Part shown: positions 26,673 to 36,076 of the stretch, piece after piece
Layout of the letters: each line of letters opens with the position of its first letter
How positions within the stretch are numbered: position 1 is the stretch's first letter
Origin: an uncultured Bacteroidales bacterium
GTDB lineage: Bacteria; Bacteroidota; Bacteroidia; Bacteroidales; Paludibacteraceae
Assembly: GCA_902762355.1 (NCBI GenBank)
Contig: CACWNR010000005.1
Coordinates: 1-64,000 of the forward strand
Length of the DNA stretch: 64,000 bases
Direction: 5' to 3'
Program-made: the position numbers and the translations under genes
Notes under the pieces: model-generated
Seen by the model: the letters and a program-made list of their open reading frames with translations, nothing else
What the model was told of the DNA's origin: nothing
The model's database searches: none

Positions 26673-27191
26673 ATGAAAGAAGAAAAGAAGATAGAAGAAC
26701 AAATCGAAGAACAAGTAGAACAACCGATTGAAGAAGAAGTTCAGGAACAAGTTCAGGAAGAAGCAGCCCCGAGTATTGAGGAGTTGGAGGCCCGTATAGC
26801 TGAACTCGAGGACAAGAACCTGCGCATGATGGCGGAGTTTGACAACTATCGTCGTCGTACGAACAAGGAGAAACTCGAGCTCATGGCAACTGCCGGTGAG
26901 CGAATTTTCACCGATATGCTGCCCCTCGTGGACGATTTCGAGCGCGCGTTGGCGGTCATTGATGACGAAGGCGTACGCCTGATCTATAATAAGTTCCTTG
27001 CTTTCCTCGACAAGAATGACGTTCATCCCATCGAGACCGAGGGCGTGGACTTCAATACGGACGAGCATGAGGCCGTTACGACTTTTGCCGCCGGCGAAGA
27101 CCAAAAAGGCAAAGTGATCGACTGCACGCAAAAAGGATACAAACTAGGCGACAAAGTGATTCGCTTCGCGAAGGTCGTTGTGGGTGAATAA
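26673..27191 (+). CDS. grpE: Nucleotide exchange factor GrpE
   Basis: A 172-residue co-chaperone that releases ADP from DnaK. The first 45 residues are a Glu/Gln-rich helix (KIEEQIEEQVEQPIEEEVQE); next come the long dimerisation coiled coil (LEARIAELEDKNLRMMAEFD) and the signature NYRRRTNKEKLELM, then the beta-wing ending GYKLGDKVIRFAKVVVGE. Typical length. dnaJ follows 56 nt downstream after a decamer repeat, giving the common grpE-dnaJ unit; dnaK is not in the window. Confidence 0.95.
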   Translation: MKEEKKIEEQIEEQVEQPIEEEVQEQVQEEAAPSIEELEARIAELEDKNLRMMAEFDNYRRRTNKEKLELMATAGERIFTDMLPLVDDFERALAVIDDEGVRLIYNKFLAFLDKNDVHPIETEGVDFNTDEHEAVTTFAAGEDQKGKVIDCTQKGYKLGDKVIRFAKVVVGE

Positions 27192-27236
27192 CTAGGAGAT
27201 TCTAGGAAGACCTAGGTAATCCTAGGAATCCTATAA
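27192..27236 (+). repeat. CTAGG decamer repeat between grpE and dnaJ
   Basis: CTAGG recurs four times with a 10-nt period (CTAGGAGATT, CTAGGAAGAC, CTAGGTAATC, CTAGGAATC) and a decayed fifth copy CTATA. CCTAGG is itself palindromic, so neighbouring units can pair. Confidence 0.85.
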
Positions 27237-27247
27237 AATATATTATT

Positions 27248-28411
27248 ATGGCAGAGAAACGTGATTATTATGAAGTGCTGGAGGTCCCTAAGACCGCAAC
27301 AGCCGAAGAGATAAAAAAGGCTTACCGCAAGAAAGCCATTCAGTATCACCCGGATAAGAACCCGGGCGACAAGGCCGCTGAGGAGAAATTCAAAGAGGCT
27401 GCTGAGGCCTATGAAGTGCTGTCTGACCCGCAGAAACGTCAACGTTATGACCAGTTCGGTATGGCCGGTATGCAGGGCGCAAGCGGATTCAGTGGAGGCG
27501 GTATGTCGATGGAGGATATCTTCACCCATTTCGGTGATATCTTCCAAGGTGCAGGTTTCGACCTCGGCGATATCGGTGAGATGTTCATGGGCGGTGGCCG
27601 CAGTCGTGGACCGCGTCAACGCCGTGGCTCTGACCTCCGTGGCCGTGTCACCCTTACCCTCGAAGAGATTGCGACGGGCTGTGAGAAGAAGATCAAAGTG
27701 CGTCGTTTGATAGAGTGTAAGGACTGTCACGGAACGGGTAGCGCCGACGGTCAGACAGAGACCTGTCCGACCTGTAAAGGCTCCGGACGTGTCACTCGCG
27801 CACAACGCGGTATTTTCGGTATGATGCAGATGCAGAGTGAGTGCGAGACCTGCGGAGGCGAAGGACGAATCATCAGGAACAAATGTCCGAAATGTGGTGG
27901 TCAAGGTGTAGTTCGCGCAGAAGATGTGATCACCGTCACCATCCCCGCCGGCGTTATGGGCGGTATGCAACTCACCGTACCCGGCAAGGGTAACGCCGCA
28001 CCGCACGGAGGCGTTCCTGGCGATCTGCTCGTTCTCATCGAAGAGGAGGAACACAAAGATTTCGTGCGTCAGGAGAGCGATCTGATCTACAACCTGTTGC
28101 TCGACATGCCGACAGCTGTCTTAGGTGGACAAGTACAGATCCCGACGCTCACAGGAGACGTTAAGATCACCATTACGCCGGGTACCCAACCGGGCAAAGT
28201 GCTCCGAATGCGAGGCAAAGGCCTGCCGCGTATCGACCAATACGGACGCCGTTATGGCGAAGGCGACTTGCTCATCAACGTAGGCGTTTATATCCCCGAG
28301 CACCTCAGTAAGGACGAACGCAAACTCATTGAGCAGTTGCAGAGCAGTCCTAACATTGCCCCCGGCTCGGCAGATAAGAAGAATTTCTTTAGAAACCTGT
28401 TTGGCATTTGA
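27248..28411 (+). CDS. dnaJ: Chaperone protein DnaJ
   Basis: A 387-residue class A J-protein stimulating DnaK ATPase. The J domain (1-70) contains the HPD motif in [11 protein letters not shown] Gly/Met/Phe-rich linker with [10 protein letters not shown] follows. Four CxxCxGxG zinc-finger repeats lie around residues 152-220: [32 protein letters not shown]. Then come the substrate-binding beta domains ([20 protein letters not shown]). Length and order are standard. The stop shares a base with the ATG of the next gene. Confidence 0.97.
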   Translation: MAEKRDYYEVLEVPKTATAEEIKKAYRKKAIQYHPDKNPGDKAAEEKFKEAAEAYEVLSDPQKRQRYDQFGMAGMQGASGFSGGGMSMEDIFTHFGDIFQGAGFDLGDIGEMFMGGGRSRGPRQRRGSDLRGRVTLTLEEIATGCEKKIKVRRLIECKDCHGTGSADGQTETCPTCKGSGRVTRAQRGIFGMMQMQSECETCGGEGRIIRNKCPKCGGQGVVRAEDVITVTIPAGVMGGMQLTVPGKGNAAPHGGVPGDLLVLIEEEEHKDFVRQESDLIYNLLLDMPTAVLGGQVQIPTLTGDVKITITPGTQPGKVLRMRGKGLPRIDQYGRRYGEGDLLINVGVYIPEHLSKDERKLIEQLQSSPNIAPGSADKKNFFRNLFGI

Positions 28412-29259
28412 TGAAGAGGTTAAAGGTTATAGGCTATAGGTTATTGGTGATAGTTTTGTTACTCTCACCTCTCACCTCTCACCTCTCATCTTTACCTGCG
28501 CAAGTGCCATGCTCGCCGGCTAACTTCGGCCCGAACGCTTTTCCGATACCGGACATGTCCGACGGATTAACCTATGACCATCTGCGCCTTGAATTGGCCG
28601 CGGATGGTTATTTCGGTTTTAAAGGCGACAAGACCGCCGATCTTTTTGTACGCGCGCAGGTGCCCCTGTTCACGCGCTGGGCGAATCTATCCGTCTGGAT
28701 GCCTGTCTATGAGTGGTACAACCAGTTCGATGGCACAGGAAACGGCGCTGGCGATGTCTATATATCCACGGACATCCAAGTGCTCTATAACGAGTGGTTC
28801 CATTCCGATAAAGCCAAATATATCCCGCAGATGACCATCCGCGCCGGTATGAAGACCGCCAGCGGCGGACAATACGACCGTTTGCGTCATTATGACTGCC
28901 CGGGTTATTTCTTTGATGGTACGATAGGCCAATCCATCCCCCTCAAACAAATCACCCTTCGCTTTGCGGGTTCACTCGGCTTCCTTTGCTGGCAGACCGA
29001 TAACGGACGGCAGAACGATGCCGTCATGTACGGCCTGCAAGCCCAACTCAAGCACGAATATATCTCTGTAGCTGCTACGTGGAGCGGATACGTAGGCTGG
29101 CAGCGCAACGGTGACCGCCCCATGAGTATCAAAGCGCGTGTCGCCGGACATGTCAAAGGTTTCGAACCCTACGTACAATACCAATACGGAATCAAGGATT
29201 ACCCCTTCCACCAAGTCCGCCTCGGATTGGTCTATAACCTCAATATATTAAAGAAATGA
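28411..29259 (+). CDS. Probable outer-membrane protein, signal peptide built on heptamers
   Basis: A 282-residue exported protein of unknown function. The signal peptide (residues 1-31: KRLKVIGYRLLVIVLLLSPL then TSHLSSLPA) is encoded mostly by two 7-nt repeat arrays. The mature part alternates aromatic and polar residues (LRLELAADGYFGFKGD, WANLSVWMPVYEWYNQF, VRLGLVYNLNI), as in outer-membrane beta-barrels, and ends in a strand. The ATG overlaps the dnaJ stop by one base; the TGA overlaps the next gene. It forms a set with the next two genes, possibly for envelope glycan or lipid work, but nothing proves this. Confidence 0.65.
   Translation: MKRLKVIGYRLLVIVLLLSPLTSHLSSLPAQVPCSPANFGPNAFPIPDMSDGLTYDHLRLELAADGYFGFKGDKTADLFVRAQVPLFTRWANLSVWMPVYEWYNQFDGTGNGAGDVYISTDIQVLYNEWFHSDKAKYIPQMTIRAGMKTASGGQYDRLRHYDCPGYFFDGTIGQSIPLKQITLRFAGSLGFLCWQTDNGRQNDAVMYGLQAQLKHEYISVAATWSGYVGWQRNGDRPMSIKARVAGHVKGFEPYVQYQYGIKDYPFHQVRLGLVYNLNILKK
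28417..28489 (+). repeat. Two heptamer arrays inside a signal-peptide coding region
   Basis: First array: AGGTTAA, AGGTTAT, AGGCTAT, AGGTTAT, TGGTGAT (28417-28451). Second: CTCTCAC three times exactly, then CTCTCAT (28462-28489). Gain or loss of one unit would shift the reading frame. Confidence 0.88.
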
Positions 29260-30392
29260 CGCAACTCTTATTGATATTAGCCGTCGGCTTCTGGACGCGG
29301 TTTGCCAAAGAACCGCGCGAACTGCCGCTCGATTCGGCATACGTTGCCAAACAGGAAGCGAAGATGCAGAAACCTGTGCAGTTCATCTATGATGTCGATT
29401 TCACGACCTATTTTGACAATCGCGAGTACTCTTCCCCCTACCAAGAGGCGCAGACAATCCTCAATTTCCGTCTCAGCCCGCAAATAGGTGTGCGTATCCT
29501 CGATCGTATCGGCGGACGTCATGAACTGGTAGCCGGTGTCAACTATACCCAGCGCTTAGGCGGTTACTGGCGCGATGTGCAGTTCAACCCCATCGCTTAC
29601 TACCATTTCAACTACCGCGGTTTTGACCTCGGTATGGGTGCTATCCCATATACACGCCGTATCATGCCGATGCCTGAGTGGTTGATGTACGACTCACTCA
29701 CTTACATGCACCCTAATATCCAAGGCGCGCTCTTCCAATACCGCGATGAGCGCGGATTCGTGGAGATGATGTGCGATTGGCGCGGCGCGCAGACTCCTAC
29801 GCGGCAAGAGATGTTCCGCTTGCTCATCAACGGACAATACCAATACAAAGCCCTGCAAGTGGGTGGTTTAGCGCACTTGAACCACAAAGCCTCATTCGCC
29901 GCACCGAACCATGAGTTCGTCATGGACGATATCCACGCACATGCTTTCGTGGGTGCTGATGTGACTAAATATACTCCCTTTGACTCGCTTTCTATCCGTG
30001 CCGGATATATCTTCGGCTGGCAACGAGACCGCGAGATCAATGAGAGTTTCTTTAACCACGCTCTCATCGTCGAGCTATACGCCAACTGGTGGTTCCTCGG
30101 ACTTAAAAACACTTTCTATTACGGTGATAACCTCCAGCCGCTGAAGACGCGCAATGCCTTCATCTGCCTCGGAGACCCCTTCTACCAATCGCGTATATAC
30201 AACCGCACGGATATATTTGCATACCTCTACCGCAGTAGTTTCGTTAATTTCTACTTCTCGTGGAATATGCACTATGACGGCATCCGTCTCCAACACCAGC
30301 AGCAGATGATCGTACGCTTCGAACTCGAACCGCTCATGCAAGAATTGGCTGGTCGCAAACAACCGTACCTACGCGGCTTATTCGATAAGTAA
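29256..30392 (+). CDS. Unknown protein, probably outer-membrane beta-structured
   Basis: 378 residues starting with a short hydrophobic segment (MTQLLLILAVGFWTRFA) that may be a signal sequence. The body has repeated amphipathic strands with many aromatics (NFRLSPQIGVRI, FNPIAYYHFNYRGFDLGMG, YQYKALQVGGLAHLN, SIRAGYIFGWQRD, LYANWWFLGLKNTFYYGD, FYFSWNMHYDGI). No known domain is recognised. It overlaps the preceding gene by ATGA and is followed after 1 nt by a sulfatase-type phosphotransferase, so the three probably act together at the cell envelope. A barrel or outer-membrane-attached protein is the best guess. Confidence 0.6.
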   Translation: MTQLLLILAVGFWTRFAKEPRELPLDSAYVAKQEAKMQKPVQFIYDVDFTTYFDNREYSSPYQEAQTILNFRLSPQIGVRILDRIGGRHELVAGVNYTQRLGGYWRDVQFNPIAYYHFNYRGFDLGMGAIPYTRRIMPMPEWLMYDSLTYMHPNIQGALFQYRDERGFVEMMCDWRGAQTPTRQEMFRLLINGQYQYKALQVGGLAHLNHKASFAAPNHEFVMDDIHAHAFVGADVTKYTPFDSLSIRAGYIFGWQRDREINESFFNHALIVELYANWWFLGLKNTFYYGDNLQPLKTRNAFICLGDPFYQSRIYNRTDIFAYLYRSSFVNFYFSWNMHYDGIRLQHQQQMIVRFELEPLMQELAGRKQPYLRGLFDK

Positions 30393-30393
30393 G

Positions 30394-32196
30394 ATGAAGC
30401 AGTGCCTGATATATTTTCTCAAGTACTACGTCTTCTGGTTGGCAATCATGCTACTCCAGAAGCCGCTTTTTATGCTGTCGCAACACGCGCAGTTAGGCGA
30501 TGTACAAGCGCTCGATTGGTTGCGTGTCATTGCACACGCTTTCCCGCTCGACCTCAGCGTAGCCTCCTATATCATGGTGCTCTTCGGTCTGCTCTTGACA
30601 GCCTCTTTCTTTGCGCCCGCGCGTATCGTCGCGCGCATAGGCGATATATATACATATGTGTTACTGCTCGTCACCGTTGCGGTCTTCGGAACGGACATCG
30701 GTGTCTTCCCGTCTTGGGGTTTCCATCCCGATAAGACGCTCTTTATCTATCTTGCCTCGCCCAAAGAAGTACTTGCCTGTGCTCCTTGGTACGTGTGGGT
30801 CTTCGGTATCGCTGCGATGTTGCTCGTTTGGTTGCTTTTATGTCTCGCATATCGTCGTTGGATGAGAGGTCTGGACGTGATGCCTGTGCAAGAGACTTGG
30901 CCCAAACGCTGCGGCTACACCTTCGCAATGTTCCTCATCACAGGTGCGCTCTTCCTGCCTATCCGCGGGAGTGTGACCACCTCCACGATGAACACCGGAC
31001 GCGTCTATTTCTCCGATAACCAACTGCTCAACCAATCTGCTATCAATCCGATCTTCAATATCATCGAGTCGATGAGCGTGCAGCCGTTCGACACGCAGCG
31101 TTATACCTATATGCCTACCGAAGAGGCGGAGCAAATCGTCGCAGAACTCTTGCCCCCGACTTCCGCACCGCAGAAAGTGCTGACTTGCGATCGACCGAAC
31201 ATTATCTTCTTTATCTTGGAGAGTTTCTCCCAGAACGCGTGGAATGCCATGCCCTGCTTACGCCAATTAGCCGGCGAAGGCATCTATTTCTCGCAGGTAG
31301 CAGCATCCTCTTTCCGTACGGATCGTGGTGTGGTAGCTGCCTTAAGCGGTTTCCCCGGCCAACCTACCTCTTCACTCATGGTGGTACCCGGCAAAACGAA
31401 AAACCTTCCGCAACTCGGTAAAAGTCTCCTCGCCGAAGGTTACCAACTCAAATTCTGGTACGGCGGAGACGAGGACTTCACCTCGATGCGTTCGTACCTT
31501 ATAGACGGTGGATTCGTAGAGCGTGTGAGCGATCATTCCTTCCCGGTTTCCCAGCGTCTCTCCAAATGGGGCGTACCCGATCATGTGCTCCTTCCTTTAG
31601 CTGCAGACGAGATAGCGCACCGCAGCACCTCTGCGCCAACCCTCGATGTCATCTTGACGCTCAGCAGTCACGAACCTTTCGAGGTACCCACCACCGATCG
31701 TTTCCACGATCTCTATCTCAACTCGATCGCTTACACCGACAGTTGTCTCGGTGCGTTCGTTGACACCCTGCGTCGCAGCCCGCAGTGGAGCAACATCCTG
31801 CTTGTCTTCGTAGCCGACCACGGCTATCCGTATCCTTATGATGTCCAAAATCACGAACCACGCCGTTATGCTATTCCGGTGGTATGGGCAGGCGGAGCTG
31901 TTGCAGAGCATCATGAGATAACCACCCTCTGTTCACAGATAGATATCGTGCCGACGCTCTTATCCCAAATGGATATCGATCGTTCAGAGTATTGGTTCGC
32001 AAAAGATATATTGGACTCTACCGCCGTTCCTTTCGCTTTCTATAGCTTCAACGACGGTTTTGGCATGCTCACGTCCCAAGACACCGTGGTCATCGATGCC
32101 AAGGCCGATCAATGTATCATCGGGCAAGAAGGGGAAACCGAAACGCGTGCCCGCGCTTTCATGCAGCGTGTGATGGAGACGATAGAAAAGCTATAG
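30394..32196 (+). CDS. LTA-synthase-like membrane sulfatase/phosphotransferase
   Basis: A 600-residue inner-membrane enzyme of the LTA synthase/phosphoglycerol transferase type. Five hydrophobic segments occupy about residues 5-190 (for example LDLSVASYIMVLFGLLLTAS and YVWVFGIAAMLLVWLLLCLA). The periplasmic sulfatase-fold domain has PNIIFFILESFSQNAW, the nucleophile Thr in SSFRTDRGVVAALSGFP (about 308), KFWYGGDEDFTSM, LSSHEPF and the metal ligands VFVADHGYPYP. In Bacteroidota such enzymes probably add phosphoglycerol or phosphoethanolamine to surface glycans or lipids; the acceptor is unknown. Its last 38 bp overlap the convergent ligase gene. Confidence 0.85.
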   Translation: MKQCLIYFLKYYVFWLAIMLLQKPLFMLSQHAQLGDVQALDWLRVIAHAFPLDLSVASYIMVLFGLLLTASFFAPARIVARIGDIYTYVLLLVTVAVFGTDIGVFPSWGFHPDKTLFIYLASPKEVLACAPWYVWVFGIAAMLLVWLLLCLAYRRWMRGLDVMPVQETWPKRCGYTFAMFLITGALFLPIRGSVTTSTMNTGRVYFSDNQLLNQSAINPIFNIIESMSVQPFDTQRYTYMPTEEAEQIVAELLPPTSAPQKVLTCDRPNIIFFILESFSQNAWNAMPCLRQLAGEGIYFSQVAASSFRTDRGVVAALSGFPGQPTSSLMVVPGKTKNLPQLGKSLLAEGYQLKFWYGGDEDFTSMRSYLIDGGFVERVSDHSFPVSQRLSKWGVPDHVLLPLAADEIAHRSTSAPTLDVILTLSSHEPFEVPTTDRFHDLYLNSIAYTDSCLGAFVDTLRRSPQWSNILLVFVADHGYPYPYDVQNHEPRRYAIPVVWAGGAVAEHHEITTLCSQIDIVPTLLSQMDIDRSEYWFAKDILDSTAVPFAFYSFNDGFGMLTSQDTVVIDAKADQCIIGQEGETETRARAFMQRVMETIEKL

Positions 32197-33400
32197 GAGT
32201 ATAGTCCCGCGGCATTCGCATCACCATCAAGAACAGCAGACAATAGATGATACTGAATTGTCCTGTGATGAACACGTCGAATAGCGATTGTCCCATACTG
32301 ATGAGCGTGATAAAGAAGGCCATCCCCCATACTTTTCGCCAGCATAGCCACAACGGCAACAGGTAGATAGTCAGCAGCAATATCAATCCGATAAAACCGA
32401 ATTCCAACGTCGTTTGGATATATTGGCTGTGACAATCGACATAACGGTGGTGTAGCACGGTCCAATAATGAATAGCGGTTTCCGGCGCATATTTCATATT
32501 CACCTGATCGAATTGTTCCTGCGCATTACTCATTCCGTAACCCAATACCGGCTTCTCACGAATCAACTCTATCGCCGATTTCCAATAACAATACCTCAGG
32601 TCATGGGATACCTTCTGCGTGTTGATACGCGGATGCAGCGTACAGACAGTCAAGAGTGCAGCCAAAGCAAACACAGAAAAACCAAGACTTAACCATTTAT
32701 GACGACGATAGATCTCCGCAAACCCCATCATTCCGAGGATAACAAACCCCATGAAAAAGCCCGAACGACCGTCCGAAAGAAGTAATGCGACAAGGATAAC
32801 CAACGCACAAATCGGGTAGGTGACCTTCTGCCATAAAGCTGGCTTTCGATCACTATGAAACAGCAACCACCACAAGCCAATAAGCGTGGCGTTCAAGAAG
32901 AAATTATACCCCATATGGGCATTGAGATACTTTATGCGCGTGTGGGCCAAATACGTCACGCGTTCGGGGCTGAGTAGCTGTTCCCATCCTGTCGCGCAGA
33001 ATAAAAAGATCACCGAACACACACTGACCACCGCCATCGTGTGAATAATGGCTGCCCGCGAATAACGCTCGTTAAGCCCGAACAATCCCACGATTCCAAA
33101 GCCGAGCAAAGGTAATCGTTGCTCCATATGATGGTGGAAATAAGTATGCGCTCCATCCCATGGCCAATATAGAAATGCCCATAAGAAGAAAGCAATCAGC
33201 ATACCGAAAAAGAACCACTCTTTCGTCGGCTTGGTCTGCCAACGTTTTTCCATAAAGAATTCAATCAACCAAGTGGTAAAGAAGATATACAATCCTCCGT
33301 ATAACAACCATCGTGGTAAAAGAGCACTATCAAACAAACAGACACATAATGTCCATTGGAGACCAAAAATATTGGCGTAATGCAGGATGTTCTTAAACAT
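32159..33400 (-). CDS. O-antigen ligase/polymerase family membrane protein
   Basis: A 413-residue multi-spanning protein with about ten to eleven hydrophobic segments and a large periplasmic loop (about 270-335). Typical Wzy_C/WaaL features are LLSDGRSGFFMGFVILGMMG in the middle and the loop with SHDLRYCYWKSAIELIREKP, GYGMSNAQEQFD, and HHRYVDCHSQYIQTTLEFGF, where the conserved histidine of the ligase family should lie. It probably transfers a finished glycan to lipid A-core or polymerises it, with the glycosyltransferases just upstream. It is last in the long minus-strand envelope run. Its stop side overlaps a convergent sulfatase-type gene. Confidence 0.85.
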   Translation of the reverse strand: MFKNILHYANIFGLQWTLCVCLFDSALLPRWLLYGGLYIFFTTWLIEFFMEKRWQTKPTKEWFFFGMLIAFFLWAFLYWPWDGAHTYFHHHMEQRLPLLGFGIVGLFGLNERYSRAAIIHTMAVVSVCSVIFLFCATGWEQLLSPERVTYLAHTRIKYLNAHMGYNFFLNATLIGLWWLLFHSDRKPALWQKVTYPICALVILVALLLSDGRSGFFMGFVILGMMGFAEIYRRHKWLSLGFSVFALAALLTVCTLHPRINTQKVSHDLRYCYWKSAIELIREKPVLGYGMSNAQEQFDQVNMKYAPETAIHYWTVLHHRYVDCHSQYIQTTLEFGFIGLILLLTIYLLPLWLCWRKVWGMAFFITLISMGQSLFDVFITGQFSIIYCLLFLMVMRMPRDYTPIAFLSSPSHAA

Positions 33401-33405
33401 AAGTA

Positions 33406-34245
33406 TTAGTGGTTAAATTGGTTCATGTGGTGGTGCTTGTAATCATAGAGTGCCCATAGACACATCTTGATTTTATGCCATTTGTCGTGCCAATCGTATA
33501 GGCATAAGCGCTTGATGCGTTTGCGTAATTGCTTTCGGTAGTATGCCTTTCGCTCCGGATATTCGCGGATAAGCACGAGTGTGTTGCGCACAATATAATA
33601 ATGACGCAGTGCATTGTGCTCGATAAACTGGTGGTGGAGGAGAGGCGTTGTTACAAAGCCGTTGCCTAAATGATGCTCCATCACAATACGATTGACGATC
33701 ACGATCTCTTTACCCAAACGTTTCACGCGCAAACAATACTCATCGTCCACCAAGTCAATAAAAAACTCATCCCTAAAATCACCCGTTACTCGGTAGGTAT
33801 CTGCGTGCATCAACGCACCGGAGGTGATCACACACTCTCGCTTTTGATACGGGATGTTTTGATCCGGAAGACTATTGCCGTATGAAGGATACGGAGCATA
33901 AATACCGACGTTTGGTATCGGACATGCTTCGCATAAGTGCATGTATTTCGTCAACAAGGATGCCGTGATATGACTATCTTGATCGAATGAAACAATCCAT
34001 TCTGCGCTGTCTTCTATAGCGCGTTGGTACCCCACATTCAGTGCGTAAGCAATGCCTTTATTGCTGAGGTTGGCGATATAAATGGCATTCGGGATCCCTT
34101 TGGCCAGATCACCGTTATCTATATCCGAATTATCAACGATATAGACACGTTTCAAGGCACTCGCGTACGCTGCGATATAGTCGACCTGTTGTTCGGTAGG
34201 ATGATACCAAACGACGACAGCTACTGTGTTGTGGGAATCGATCAT
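33406..34245 (-). CDS. Family 2 glycosyltransferase, rhamnosyltransferase-like
   Basis: A 279-residue GT-A enzyme. The nucleotide-sugar half is visible in VVVWYHPTEQQVDYIAAY, VYIVDNSDI, SNKGIAYALNVGYQRA and the DxD-like metal motif SFDQDS. IDLVDDEYCLRVKRLG near residue 165 is typical of the WbbL/rhamnosyltransferase branch. It acts on the cytoplasmic face during surface-glycan assembly; donor and acceptor sugars are inferred only at family level. Four-base overlap with the upstream GT4 gene and a 5-nt gap to the ligase gene indicate one operon. Confidence 0.85.
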   Translation of the reverse strand: MIDSHNTVAVVVWYHPTEQQVDYIAAYASALKRVYIVDNSDIDNGDLAKGIPNAIYIANLSNKGIAYALNVGYQRAIEDSAEWIVSFDQDSHITASLLTKYMHLCEACPIPNVGIYAPYPSYGNSLPDQNIPYQKRECVITSGALMHADTYRVTGDFRDEFFIDLVDDEYCLRVKRLGKEIVIVNRIVMEHHLGNGFVTTPLLHHQFIEHNALRHYYIVRNTLVLIREYPERKAYYRKQLRKRIKRLCLYDWHDKWHKIKMCLWALYDYKHHHMNQFNH

Positions 34246-35378
34246 ACTAACGATTGATAAATGTCCATCATACTGCGCGCAATATGCTCTGCGCGGAATC
34301 TCTCGGTATTATGTAGCGCCATGCCGATGCGCTTTTGCGTCAATTCGCTATCATCAAGGGTGCTTCGAATAGCAGCGCCAATTGCCTCCGGATCGGTAGG
34401 CGAGACATACAGTGCCCCTTCGCCGGCAATCTCTTCGAAACAAGTTCCTGTACTGGCCACCACGGGAACACCGCAACGCACTGCCTCCAGAATAGGAATC
34501 CCGAATCCTTCGAACAACGACGGATAAGCGAACACACTGGCCATATGGTATATAGCCGGCAAATCCTCTAACGCGGCATTCTCAATCACTCGTACGTCCA
34601 CGCCATACCGCTTAGCCTGTGCGTACAGCTCTTGTTTGTATCCTGCGTTGCCCCGACCTACAAGTACCAATGGCATGGCTATCTTAGCACTCGCCATCGC
34701 TTCAATCAGACCCTTCTGGTTCTTGCGCTCTTCCAGCGCCCCGACACACAGGATATAGGAGGACGGTAGGGCGAAGGTGCTCCGTACACGTGCGATCTCC
34801 GTTGGCTCCACCGGCTTCCAGAACAACTCATGGCAACCTTGATACACCACACTGATACGGCTTTCCTCAACGCCGAAAAACTCCATATAGTCCCGCTTGG
34901 TCCGCTCTGAAATGGCGATAATACGGTCTGCGCGGCGACAAGCCGACTCATTGCGGCGGATAAACGAACGGCGATACGTCGCGCTGTACAACTCCGGATA
35001 ACGCAGGAAAATAGCATCGTGCATCGTCACTACCGTCTTACATCCCAACCGCTCAATGCCTTCCGGTAATTCCTGACTCAAACCGTGATAGATGTCGATC
35101 TTCTTGCTCTCCAGTGCATAAGGGATGCCGTATCTGCGCCATACAGAAGGTGCTAACATCCATAGACCGCTTGGTAACACGCGCTCGAACGGTGCCTCGC
35201 TCAACCAGGAATAAGCCCCCTTGTCTTTAGGCGTACACAACACATATCGGTTCTCACCATAGTACTGCGCCAACTGACCGAATAGATTTCGGCAGTAATT
35301 ACCTAAGCCTCGGTAGTTGAGAAAGGCTCGCTTGGCATCGTAGGCAATCGTTAACGGATATGTCGTATTCGTGTCCAT
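34242..35378 (-). CDS. Family 4 glycosyltransferase
   Basis: A 378-residue GT-B enzyme. N-terminal acceptor half: LTIAYDAKRAFLNYRGLGNY, IDIYHGLSQELP, TVVTMHDAIFLRYPELY, DRIIAISERTKRDYMEFFGV. C-terminal donor half: YILCVGALEERKNQKGLIEA and the E-x7-E motif SLFEGFGIPILEAVRCGVPV. Retaining transferases of this type use UDP- or GDP-sugars in lipopolysaccharide or capsule synthesis. Its start overlaps the end of the neighbouring GT2 gene by 28 nt, a fairly large overlap for this cluster; the first residues (MDTNTTYPLT) could be replaced by a later start. Confidence 0.88.
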   Translation of the reverse strand: MDTNTTYPLTIAYDAKRAFLNYRGLGNYCRNLFGQLAQYYGENRYVLCTPKDKGAYSWLSEAPFERVLPSGLWMLAPSVWRRYGIPYALESKKIDIYHGLSQELPEGIERLGCKTVVTMHDAIFLRYPELYSATYRRSFIRRNESACRRADRIIAISERTKRDYMEFFGVEESRISVVYQGCHELFWKPVEPTEIARVRSTFALPSSYILCVGALEERKNQKGLIEAMASAKIAMPLVLVGRGNAGYKQELYAQAKRYGVDVRVIENAALEDLPAIYHMASVFAYPSLFEGFGIPILEAVRCGVPVVASTGTCFEEIAGEGALYVSPTDPEAIGAAIRSTLDDSELTQKRIGMALHNTERFRAEHIARSMMDIYQSLV

Positions 35379-36076
35379 AGGATCTTAAATTGTAAACGGA
35401 AAATAAAGCACAAACGTTCCCAACGATTCGTGTCCACTTCCCGTATGACAGCTATATTATCTTCCAAACCGTCCGTCAATCGCGTGTTACTTACGCCGTG
35501 CGTGTCAAAGCACGCAATCACCTGCGGTACGTACCGCATAGGAACGGATTTCAGATACATCTGTTTGACAAACTTGAAGTCTGCGGATAACTTATGCGTG
35601 GTATCAAACGGAGTCTCGCGTAACAAGTCTGTGCGTGTGAAGAGGGCTTGATGGCAAAAGAACATCCGATGACTGTTATGAGGCAACTCAGCATGCTTAA
35701 TAACCTCTTGTCCTTTCCGTTCTTTCACAATATCACCATAAACCAATCCGTATTCGGTTTCCAAGTATGGCGCGATACGATGCAGTACATCCTTGTCGTA
35801 GAACGTATCACCGGCGTTCATAAAGATAATCCATTCGCCTTTGGCCAGCCGCACACCTTTGTTCATCGCGTCGTAGATCCCCTTATCGGGTTCCGAGCAC
35901 CAAATAATCCCGTTCTGCTCCTTCAACCATTCTACGGTGCCATCCGTGGAAGCACCATCCACGAAGATATACTCGTAGTTGGTGTAAGTCTGTTCCCTTA
36001 CACTCGCCGCGGTGCGCTGTACATCGGCCAAGACATTGCGGCAAACAGTTATGACGGATATTCTCGGATTACACAT
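35351..36076 (-). CDS. Family 2 glycosyltransferase (WcaA-like)
   Basis: A 241-residue GT-A enzyme. Motifs are PRISVITVCRNVLADVQRT, YEYIFVDGASTDGTVEWL, SEPDKGIYDAMNKGVRLAKG and GEWIIFMNAGDTFYD, all characteristic of small Bacteroidales GT2 enzymes; the C-terminus has HQALFTRTDLL and SADFKFVKQMYL. The internal ATG (MCNPRIS) was chosen since it directly precedes the first beta-strand and overlaps the upstream gene by only 8 nt. It adds one sugar in the surface-glycan pathway; the sugar is unknown. Confidence 0.88.
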   Translation of the reverse strand: MCNPRISVITVCRNVLADVQRTAASVREQTYTNYEYIFVDGASTDGTVEWLKEQNGIIWCSEPDKGIYDAMNKGVRLAKGEWIIFMNAGDTFYDKDVLHRIAPYLETEYGLVYGDIVKERKGQEVIKHAELPHNSHRMFFCHQALFTRTDLLRETPFDTTHKLSADFKFVKQMYLKSVPMRYVPQVIACFDTHGVSNTRLTDGLEDNIAVIREVDTNRWERLCFIFRLQFKILWTRIRHIR

